Shown here piece after piece: positions 1 through 5,142 of a stretch of DNA of 7,258 nt. The stretch is from positions 1-7,258 of the forward strand of contig WJOQ01000234.1 in assembly GCA_009618505.1 (NCBI GenBank). The letters run 5' to 3'. Position 1 is the first letter of the stretch. Every line of letters starts with the position of its first letter. Below the pieces are notes generated by a model. The model made no database searches. It had not been told where the DNA came from and worked only from the letters and a program-made list of their open reading frames with translations. The position numbers were made by a program, and so were the translations under genes. This DNA is from Clostridia bacterium. GTDB taxonomy: Bacteria; Aerophobota; Aerophobia; Aerophobales; AE-B3A.

Positions 1-51
1 ATATATATGATAAACTGTAAAGGAATATGTCAAGAGAAAGGAGAAAAGCAG

Positions 52-621
52 ATGATAGAAGTAAGGGCAATAAAAGACAAGGCGAAGATAGGAGCAATCA
101 AGGACTATCTCAAGGACAGGAACGTCAGGGATTATCTCTTGTTCGTTGCTGGCTGCAACCTGGCAATCAGAATTAGTGACTTGCTCAGTCTGAGGGTGGA
201 CCAGGTGAGAGATAACCAGGGCAATATCAGGGAGTTTATCAGGCTCAAAGAGAGCAAGAATAGGAAGCAGAGGGAGCTGAAGGTCAATAAAGCTCTGACC
301 GCTGCCCTTGTGGCATTCTTCAAGGCCAGCCCTGTATTAGAGAAAGGAAGCCCGTTATTCCCGGGGATCAGGAGCGACAAGGCAATGACACGCCAGAACG
401 CACACTTTATAATCAAGGACGCTTGCCAAGCGGTAGGACTGGAAGGCAATTACTCAACGCACAGTTTACGCAAGTCCTGGGGTTACGCTGCCTATTCTCA
501 GGGAGTCCGGATAGAAGAGATTATGAAGAAGCTGGGCCACGCAAGCCCCGGAGTTACCTTAAGATACATAGGGATTGAACAAGAGGACACCCACAAGCTA
601 GAGGAGCAGATATGCCTATGA
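52..621 (+). CDS. Compact tyrosine recombinase (catalytic domain only)
   Basis: Site-specific DNA recombinase that cuts and rejoins DNA through a tyrosine-DNA intermediate. The protein is 189 residues from the chosen start. All catalytic positions are visible: Arg40 in AIRISDLL, a likely beta-hairpin lysine around 69-72, His137 and Arg140 in THSLRKSWG, His163 in LGHASPGVT, and the nucleophile Tyr172 in LRYIG. It has no N-terminal SAM-like core-binding or arm-binding domain. That is not a truncation: a known family of about 185-residue recombinases in Firmicutes phages and integrative elements has this layout and very similar motifs. An upstream in-frame ATG at 7 exists, but ATG 52 has AAAGGAG 8 bases before it and begins at the usual family N-terminus. 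Its stop overlaps the next gene, so the two are probably co-translated. Which site it recombines cannot be told. Confidence 0.9.
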   Translation: MIEVRAIKDKAKIGAIKDYLKDRNVRDYLLFVAGCNLAIRISDLLSLRVDQVRDNQGNIREFIRLKESKNRKQRELKVNKALTAALVAFFKASPVLEKGSPLFPGIRSDKAMTRQNAHFIIKDACQAVGLEGNYSTHSLRKSWGYAAYSQGVRIEEIMKKLGHASPGVTLRYIGIEQEDTHKLEEQICL

Positions 622-782
622 GCAAGAAATCAAAGAACAAGATAGTTTACTACGACCCCGATAGTAACCTGGTTCAATGCCTCAAGTGCGGTTACATCTG
701 GCGAGCCTGGTTCAGAGAATACAGGGACTTTGACATTGAGAAGTGTCAATGCCCGAATGGTTGCGAGCAAAAGTTAGGCTGA
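612..782 (+). CDS. Small zinc-ribbon-like protein
   Basis: Hypothetical protein of 56 residues (54 if it starts at ATG 618). It has five cysteines arranged as CLKC at 23-26 and CQCPNGC at 45-51, so two cysteine clusters about 20 residues apart, which is the spacing of a zinc ribbon. Between them is an aromatic and charged stretch (YIWRAWFREYRDF). The N-terminus is lysine-rich (KKSKNK), compatible with nucleic-acid binding. It overlaps the recombinase stop: ATG 618 makes an ATGA junction with TGA 619-621, and ATG 612 lies inside the end of the recombinase. GAGGAG at 601-606 sits 5 bases before ATG 612 and 11 before ATG 618, so 612 is slightly preferred. Tight coupling suggests it is expressed with the recombinase and may assist or regulate it. 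That role is inference; I do not recognise a named family. Confidence 0.65.
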   Translation: MPMSKKSKNKIVYYDPDSNLVQCLKCGYIWRAWFREYRDFDIEKCQCPNGCEQKLG

Positions 783-873
783 TAGTATAGTCAAATTTAT
801 CATCAGAGACGATTTAAGGGCTATTTTAGGCACAGTTTTGACTAGAGGCGTATAAATACTCAAAGGGGGAAAA

Positions 874-1248
874 ATGGTCAGAGTCGGAAAAAGGCTGAAG
901 ATAATCAGGAAGCGACTGGGCCTGACCCAAAAGGAGTTTGCCAGTCGGGTCCCGGGCAGGATTGAGCAGACCTACGTCGGCAAGCTGGAGCAGGGGCGGC
1001 AGTATCCGTCCCTCCAGCTCCTGGAGAGGATAGGCAGGACCTTCAACGTGAGTCTGGGATACTTCTTCGAGGATCACAGTTTCCTTAAGCTGTTCGACCT
1101 GCTGCCGGAGGAAGTGAGGGGCTTGCTTGATGATAAGAGGCTGCAACGGTTATTGGTATTGGCTGGCGGGTTGAATGGGAAGGACCTGGAAAAGGTCTGT
1201 AGGATCGTGGAGATCCTAACGGAAAAAGAGAAAGAAGCAGAGGCTTGA
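874..1248 (+). CDS. XRE (Cro/C1-type) helix-turn-helix regulator
   Basis: DNA-binding transcriptional regulator of 124 residues. The HTH domain covers about residues 5-65: VGKRLKIIRKRLG, then LTQKEFASRV, the recognition helix around RIEQTYVGKLEQGR, and PSLQLLERIGRTFNVSLGYFF, which is the classic five-helix XRE pattern. The C-terminal part (66-124) is helical and charged (LLPEEVRGLLDD and DLEKVCRIVEILTEKEKE) and probably mediates dimer formation; no protease or ligand domain is visible. The ribosome site is AAGGGGG about 4 bases before the ATG, which is close but acceptable. It is among the most GC-rich stretches of the window, matching the recombinase side rather than the transporter operon. 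In position and type it resembles a phage or integrative-element repressor. Whether its target is the strong promoter downstream at 1344-1371 is only a suggestion from proximity. Confidence 0.85.
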   Translation: MVRVGKRLKIIRKRLGLTQKEFASRVPGRIEQTYVGKLEQGRQYPSLQLLERIGRTFNVSLGYFFEDHSFLKLFDLLPEEVRGLLDDKRLQRLLVLAGGLNGKDLEKVCRIVEILTEKEKEAEA

Positions 1249-1320
1249 TAAAGAGTTTGGGTTACATAAATAATTGTTATCGGACCACAGCGAAATTAAA
1301 TATCAAGCCAGTTGTGGGAC

Positions 1321-1344
1321 AGAGGAATTTTACTATTCCCCTCT
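1321..1344. other. Imperfect inverted repeat touching the -35 box
   Basis: The arm AGAGGAAT (1321-1328) faces ATTCC-CC-TCT (1335-1344), with two unpaired C bases and a 6-base loop. The right arm runs into the -35 TTGACA (its last T is the first base of the box). There is no T-run after it, so it is unlikely to be a terminator. A repressor operator for the XRE or ribbon-helix-helix neighbour is possible but unproven. Confidence 0.3.
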
Positions 1345-1371
1345 TGACAAGCTCTCGGAAATGTATATAAT
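1344..1371 (+). promoter_or_regulatory. Near-consensus sigma-70 promoter
   Basis: A perfect -35 TTGACA (1344-1349) and a perfect -10 TATAAT (1366-1371) are separated by 16 bases, with transcription expected to start near 1378. It reads into the ribbon-helix-helix gene at 1413, leaving a leader of about 35 bases. Such strength suggests that expression is normally held down by a repressor. It is the only convincing promoter I see in the window. Confidence 0.85.
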
Positions 1372-1412
1372 ATAAAGCGATAGGTCATAAAGTAAGCCAA
1401 GAAGGAGTTAAT

Positions 1413-1598
1413 GTGGCAAAACCAAAACGACTTTCAAAGGAAGGGTTTCATATTCGATTTGCTAAAGAAGATATAGATTGGATCCGACAAGAAGCCTTGC
1501 ATAGAAGATTAGCTCCTACTCATCTTATCCGTATGGCCGTATTCGATTGGTTTCGGAACAATGCCCAGACTAAAGAACCTCAAACGGAAAAAAAATGA
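1413..1598 (+). CDS. Small ribbon-helix-helix (CopG/Arc-like) regulator
   Basis: A 61-residue protein with the fold pattern of a ribbon-helix-helix DNA-binding protein. A short strand GFHIRF (11-16) would insert in the major groove as a dimer. Helix A (KEDIDWIRQEALHRRL, about 18-33) and helix B (APTHLIRMAVFDWFRNN, about 34-50) follow, then a polar tail. The LIRMAV motif is typical of CopG/Arc-like proteins. Translation starts at GTG 1413 with GAAGGAG 5 bases upstream; the ATG at 1411 is in another frame and stops after 21 codons. The gene lies under the strong promoter at 1344-1371 and is AT-richer than the XRE gene before it. It might be an autoregulator, or an antitoxin-type protein whose partner is absent; no toxin gene follows. 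The family call rests on pattern only. Confidence 0.7.
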   Translation: MAKPKRLSKEGFHIRFAKEDIDWIRQEALHRRLAPTHLIRMAVFDWFRNNAQTKEPQTEKK

Positions 1599-1618
1599 GA
1601 TTACCCTCTTTTATTTGT

Positions 1619-1716
1619 AAAGGAGCCTAAGGGAATATCAGGGATAAAGCTAGTAGGGTCCGCGGACAATGCCTGCCCTGAGGCTCTGGTCCGCAGGCTC
1701 CTTTGGCAAAGGTCCG
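1619..1716 (+). ncRNA. Nested structured element with competing pairings
   Basis: The outer arms AAAGGAGCCT (1619-1628) and AGGCTCCTTT (1695-1704) are perfectly complementary over 10 bp. Stacked directly inside is GCGGAC (1662-1667) with GTCCGC (1689-1694), and at the tip GCCT (1671-1674) with AGGC (1681-1684). The left side carries a 33-base bulge. Alternatives exist: AGGCTC occurs twice (1681-1686 and 1695-1700), so both copies can pair with GAGCCT (1623-1628), and CCTTT (1700-1704) can instead pair with AAAGG (1708-1712). GGTCCG occurs three times, at 1657, 1688 and 1711. There is no T-run, so a simple terminator is unlikely. It could be a structured leader RNA, a small RNA or a DNA-level recombination site. 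I recognise no known riboswitch or tRNA. Confidence 0.4.
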
Positions 1717-1739
1717 ATAAGCTCTCTTATGTAAGCTAA

Positions 1740-1769
1740 GATTGGTGGTACATTTGATAACCATCAATC
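1740..1769. promoter_or_regulatory. Operator-like inverted repeat
   Basis: GATTGGTGGT (1740-1749) and ACCATCAATC (1760-1769) are complementary at 9 of 10 positions, and the tenth would be a G-U pair in RNA. The centre is 10 bases. No T-run follows. A binding site for a dimeric regulator upstream of the sugar-transport operon is plausible; a leader hairpin is the alternative. Confidence 0.4.
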
Positions 1770-1800
1770 ATTAATGAAGTTAGATCCTTGATAAGAAAAG

Positions 1801-1849
1801 AGCTAAAAATAAGGCCAGAGGGAGGTGAAAAGCAGGTAGGCCGTTAGCT
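1801..1849 (+). repeat. Leader inverted repeat enclosing an SD-like GGGAGGTG
   Basis: AGCTAA (1801-1806) pairs with TTAGCT (1844-1849), and GGCC (1813-1816) with GGCC (1839-1842). The loop contains GGGAGGTG (1820-1827), which resembles a ribosome binding site. No useful start codon follows it; the GTG at 1825 closes after four codons. It may be a leader stem or coincidence. Confidence 0.25.
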
Positions 1850-1918
1850 GGGACAAAAAGACAAAACTTTCTAAAAAGCGAAAATGAACTGTGTTTTTTA
1901 CGAGAAGGAGGACAAAAA

Positions 1919-3196
1919 ATGGGTTTAAGTAAGAGAAATAGGTGGCGAACGTTAGTAACAGCATCTGTTGTTTTCAGTCTGGTAGTGATGGCAACTGGAA
2001 TTGCTCTGGCAAATATCACACTCTGGATGCACGCGAATCCGACTTTCGTTTCTGGAACCGAGAAGCTCATTTCTAACTTTGAGAAAGAAAATCCCCAGAT
2101 CAAAGTTGAGTTAGTGGTGTTTCCCTATCCGGATCTTGCTAAGAAGGTATTGACCGGGATTTTAACTGGAGACGTTCCTGATGTCTATCAAGGTTGGGGA
2201 ATGTGGTTTATCCCCTACATTCGCACAGGTAAAGTCAGTCCCGTACCTTCCTGGGTCACCACCGCTGAGGAACTAGAGGAGAAATTTCAACCCTCCAGTC
2301 TTGGCGCATATTACTATAAGGGAAAATATTATGGGATCTCAGCCGAAACCAATTTCTGGAGAGGTGGTTTGCATGTGAACCTGGATATACTTGAACAGGC
2401 TGGGTTGACAATACCTGAAACCTGGGCGGAAATTATTAGCTCTGGGAAAAAACTTACTAAGCGTGATTCGGATGGATACATTATTCGTGCGGGACTCACC
2501 TGGATTAACCAAGATAACTCTAACTCCCAGTTTCTGGCCGGTATAATGCAAAATGGTGGGAATTACTGGGATGAACAAGGATATGTTAAGCTAAATACCC
2601 CTGAAGCGGTAAAATCGCTTAGTTTTTATCGAGATCTAGTGCTTAAACATGAAATTACCTCTTTGACCATTGATATGTCTGCGGAGGTTCATGAGGTGTA
2701 CTTTAAAAGACTAGCTGCCATGTTGATTAGGCCGGGATGGGTTGTTTCGATCATCAAAGCCCAATATCCTGACCTAAGATCAGCATTTGTAGCCTTACCT
2801 TCTATTGGACCAGAACCACCTTATTACCCTGCTGAAACTGGATGGGGATATCAAGTTCCTGCAGCTGCTTCCCACAAAGAGGAGGCTTGGAAGTTTGTGA
2901 AGTTCGCTACTTTGGATAAGGGTGCCTCGCGAGCCTGGTTAACGGAGGCATTTCTTTTGCCGGCTCTTAAATCGTTAGAGGATGATCCTGAGCTCTTAGA
3001 AGCCGAGAAACTGGTAAAGGTAGCGTTTTCACAGCTAAAATATGGAAGATATGTGGGAGACATGGGCAGTCGAGAAAGATTTACCCAGATTATTTTTAAC
3101 ATTTCGCAAGAAGTGTTCACGCAAAAAACAGTAGTAAAAGATGCGGTGGCAAAGATGGAGAAAGAAATAAACGAAATGTTAAAAGAATACCGATAA
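1919..3196 (+). CDS. ABC transporter solute-binding protein, family 1 (sugar type)
   Basis: Exported receptor of 425 residues that captures a carbohydrate-like ligand and delivers it to the permeases encoded downstream. The N-terminus has basic residues (KRNRWR), a hydrophobic core (12-30) and an ALA-N cleavage site after residue 31, so it is a Sec signal peptide. There is no cysteine anywhere, so it cannot be a lipoprotein. The mature part starts with ITLWMHANP and shows family-1 hallmarks: SNFEKENPQIKVELV (52-66), TGDVPDVYQGWG (83-94), GLHVNLDILEQAG (150-162) with an ETW motif, GWGYQVPA (308-315) and KEEAWKFVKF (320-329). Many exposed Trp and Tyr residues suit sugar stacking. AAGGAGG lies 7 bases before the ATG. 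A strong terminator follows it, before the permeases. The ligand cannot be assigned. Confidence 0.9.
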   Translation: MGLSKRNRWRTLVTASVVFSLVVMATGIALANITLWMHANPTFVSGTEKLISNFEKENPQIKVELVVFPYPDLAKKVLTGILTGDVPDVYQGWGMWFIPYIRTGKVSPVPSWVTTAEELEEKFQPSSLGAYYYKGKYYGISAETNFWRGGLHVNLDILEQAGLTIPETWAEIISSGKKLTKRDSDGYIIRAGLTWINQDNSNSQFLAGIMQNGGNYWDEQGYVKLNTPEAVKSLSFYRDLVLKHEITSLTIDMSAEVHEVYFKRLAAMLIRPGWVVSIIKAQYPDLRSAFVALPSIGPEPPYYPAETGWGYQVPAAASHKEEAWKFVKFATLDKGASRAWLTEAFLLPALKSLEDDPELLEAEKLVKVAFSQLKYGRYVGDMGSRERFTQIIFNISQEVFTQKTVVKDAVAKMEKEINEMLKEYR

Positions 3197-3218
3197 GATG
3201 TAGGATCTAGAGAAGTAA

Positions 3219-3266
3219 GCGGGAGAGAGGAAAGCAAAAAGTCTATCCTCTCCTCCCGCATTTTTT
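3219..3266 (+). terminator. Intrinsic terminator after the binding-protein gene
   Basis: GCGGGAGAGAGGA (3219-3231) pairs with TCCTCTCCTCCCGC (3246-3259), with one bulged base and a 14-base loop. A T6 run (3261-3266) follows one base later. It lies 23 bases after the stop codon and 53 bases before the first permease. As no promoter is evident between it and 3319, it probably acts as a leaky terminator that lowers permease expression relative to the binding protein. Confidence 0.85.
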
Positions 3267-3318
3267 CTTCTTTATATGATTGATTAAGGCCACATTTTAG
3301 TAACACAAGAGGAATAAG

Positions 3319-4200
3319 ATGAGAAGTATTAGAGCAGCCCAAAAAAGGTTCTTAGTAGCTTGTTTAGTTCCCATTATTGGAGCATTTACTCTATTTATGC
3401 TTCTTCCTTTAGGATTAGGATTGGGGTTGTCATTTTTTAAGTATAATCTTATGTTTCCCAGCCATCCTTTTGTTGGAATTAATAATTACCAGAAACTATT
3501 TGGGGATTCTCTTGCTATCTCTTCTTTGCTTCGGACTTTAATATTTATCATCTATAAAGTACCTCTTTGTGTAGGTGTTCCCTTAGTTCTCGTTTTATTA
3601 TTAGAAAACAGTAAAGGGAAAAATTTCTTCAGGACGGTTTACTTTTTGCCTGCTGTTATGTCTGGGGTTTCCGTAGCTTTGCTTTGGAGATTTATTTATT
3701 CTCCGGTAGGAGGATTACTTAATGCACTCTTAGCGATTTTTGGTTTCAGAAGAATAGGTTGGTTAAGTGACCCTTCCACTGCATTGATATCCATAGTGTT
3801 AGTGGATTTTTGGCAAAGTTTTGGGTTAAACACCATAATCTTGTTGGCTGGATTAGATGGAATTCCTAAGGTATTCTATGAAGTTGCTCAGATAGATGGG
3901 GCATCTCGGTGGAAGGTTACGTTGCATATAACTTTACCCTTACTCCAACGAGTTTTGGTATTTGCCATCACTATAGCCTTTATCAGCTCTTTTAAGATAT
4001 TCGACATTATTTGGATAATGACTAGGGGTACTGCTGGTCCAATGAATTCTACCAGGTTGTTCGCCATCGATATTTATATGAATGCGTTTCAAAATTTAAA
4101 GTTTGGATATGCTTCTGCTGAGGCAGTTTTTTTGCTTTTTATAGTGTTAGGGTTTGTCTTCATAGAGATGCGTATTGGACGACAAAAATGGGAATTTTAA
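3319..4200 (+). CDS. Sugar ABC transporter permease, MalF/UgpA type
   Basis: Inner-membrane permease of 293 residues, one half of the transport channel. Six hydrophobic segments are apparent at about 11-40, 70-95, 104-127, 154-178, 211-231 and 264-283. The EAA loop that contacts the ATPase is clear at about 188-208 (EVAQIDGASRWK, ending in ITLPLL), with the conserved glycine. The short N-terminus without an extra periplasmic domain matches UgpA/LacF-like permeases rather than E. coli MalF. AAGAGGA lies 5 bases before the ATG, a moderate ribosome site. It follows the terminator at 3219-3266 and precedes the partner permease by 26 bases. Base composition is AT-rich (19 of 60 G or C at 4081-4140). 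Substrate specificity cannot be read from it. Confidence 0.92.
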   Translation: MRSIRAAQKRFLVACLVPIIGAFTLFMLLPLGLGLGLSFFKYNLMFPSHPFVGINNYQKLFGDSLAISSLLRTLIFIIYKVPLCVGVPLVLVLLLENSKGKNFFRTVYFLPAVMSGVSVALLWRFIYSPVGGLLNALLAIFGFRRIGWLSDPSTALISIVLVDFWQSFGLNTIILLAGLDGIPKVFYEVAQIDGASRWKVTLHITLPLLQRVLVFAITIAFISSFKIFDIIWIMTRGTAGPMNSTRLFAIDIYMNAFQNLKFGYASAEAVFLLFIVLGFVFIEMRIGRQKWEF

Positions 4201-4226
4201 AATAAAAACACAGGTGAGAAGAAAGG

Positions 4227-5072
4227 ATGTTTAAACAAGTATTTGTAAGAATAAACAAATACTGGATATCTTGCATTATTCTTTTTTTGCCCTTTTTGTT
4301 TGTCTTAAGCGCTCTCTTGCCATTTCTTTGGATGATACTCTCTTCTTTTAAAACAAGCTCTGAGATAATGCGAGTACCTCTAACTTTTTTTCCAGAGAAA
4401 CCAACGTTTGTGAATTATCAACAGATTGTAAAAGCGTTTCCTATTATTTTGTATTACTTCAATAGTTTTTTTGTAGCAGCTGTTCAGGTTTTTATTATCC
4501 TCTTTACCAGTTCGTTGCTGGGATATATTTTTGCCAAATTTGAGTTTCAAGGTAGAAATTTATTATTTGTTCTGTTTTTGGTGTCATTTATGGTGCCTTT
4601 TCAATCAATAATGGTGCCGCTGTATATAGTCTTGCTTAGGATAAAATTAATCAACACGTACCCAGCCTTAATATTCCCGGGAATGATTAGTGCATATGGG
4701 ATTTTCTTAATGCGACAGTTCGCTTACGGGATACCTAGTGACCTTATTGATGCTGCCAGAATAGATGGATGCTCAGAGTTTGGGATATATATAAGAATTA
4801 TATTACCAGTACTTAAACCTGTCCTAGCGCTACTTGGTGTATTCACATTCATGTGGAATTGGAACGCTTATCTTTGGCCTCTTATTGCCATATCCTCAGG
4901 GAAGTTAAGAACATTACCTTTAGGTTTGGCTGCATTGAGTACTCAATATACTGTTCGTTATGACCTTATAATGGCAGGGACGGCGATAGCCTCCATACCT
5001 ATAATCTTGATTTTTCTTTATTCTCGAAAGCATTTCATCCGTAGTTTTACCTTAAGTGGATTAAAAATGTAA
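4227..5072 (+). CDS. Sugar ABC transporter permease, MalG/UgpE type
   Basis: Second inner-membrane permease, 281 residues, expected to form a heterodimer with the upstream permease. Hydrophobic segments lie at about 13-38, 74-104, 111-137, 144-163, 194-221 and 246-265. The EAA loop is at about 174-197 (IDAARIDGCSEFG, ending in IILPVLKP). The SSFKT motif after the first segment and the C-terminal FTLSGLK ending are typical of the MalG family. The start at ATG 4227 is supported by AGGTGA at 4212-4217, 9 bases upstream; a second AAAGG directly abuts the ATG and is too close to act. The short 26-base gap indicates co-transcription with the first permease. No ATP-binding subunit is encoded nearby, so a shared MsmK/UgpC-like ATPase elsewhere is inferred. 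Confidence 0.92.
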   Translation: MFKQVFVRINKYWISCIILFLPFLFVLSALLPFLWMILSSFKTSSEIMRVPLTFFPEKPTFVNYQQIVKAFPIILYYFNSFFVAAVQVFIILFTSSLLGYIFAKFEFQGRNLLFVLFLVSFMVPFQSIMVPLYIVLLRIKLINTYPALIFPGMISAYGIFLMRQFAYGIPSDLIDAARIDGCSEFGIYIRIILPVLKPVLALLGVFTFMWNWNAYLWPLIAISSGKLRTLPLGLAALSTQYTVRYDLIMAGTAIASIPIILIFLYSRKHFIRSFTLSGLKM

Positions 5073-5112
5073 TACCAAAGGTTCGTAGTTAGTCTTGATC
5101 TTCCTAAATAAA

Positions 5113-5122
5113 GAGAATTCTC
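5113..5122. other. Short perfect palindrome before the hydrolase gene
   Basis: GAGAATTCTC is a 10-base perfect palindrome, 9 bases upstream of the GGAGGT ribosome site of the hydrolase gene. It might be a small operator, or chance in AT-rich sequence. Confidence 0.2.
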
Positions 5123-5142
5123 GAATTAATCGGAGGTAAAAT

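Larger units (their letters stand above)
1599..1918. other. 320-base non-coding region rich in inverted repeats
   Basis: There is no credible coding frame on either strand here. The region holds three inverted-repeat structures, described separately (1619-1716, 1740-1769 and 1801-1849), and the ribosome site of the binding-protein gene. I found no convincing -35/-10 pair for the downstream operon: TTGGCA at 1703-1708 lacks a good -10 partner. The operon may be read from 1344-1371 or from a non-consensus promoter. Confidence 0.6.

Noticed and set aside
838..856. TTGACT and TATAAA as a promoter for the XRE gene
   Set aside because: The two boxes are only 7 bases apart, far short of the 16-18 needed, and no other partner fits either box.
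826..1146. Open frame on the minus strand opposite the XRE gene
   Set aside because: It mirrors a clear HTH protein on the plus strand, has no ribosome site of its own and shows no recognisable motif.
1411..1476. ATG 1411 as start of the small regulator gene
   Set aside because: That frame stops after 21 codons; GTG 1413 gives the ribbon-helix-helix protein with a well-placed GAAGGAG.
1619..1716. tRNA or integron attC site
   Set aside because: There is no cloverleaf with a T-arm GGTTCGA-type sequence or CCA end, and no GTTRRRY/RYYYAAC core ends.
1703..1732. TTGGCA with TTATGT as a promoter for the sugar operon
   Set aside because: The -35 is fair but the -10 matches consensus poorly, and the -35 lies within the structured element.
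1780..2103. Minus-strand open frame across the operon leader and signal peptide
   Set aside because: It is the complement of the leader and signal-peptide region and has no family features.
2851..3342. 163-codon minus-strand open frame overlapping the end of the binding-protein gene and the terminator
   Set aside because: It is serine- and leucine-rich translation of the opposite strand of a well-supported gene and runs through the terminator stem.
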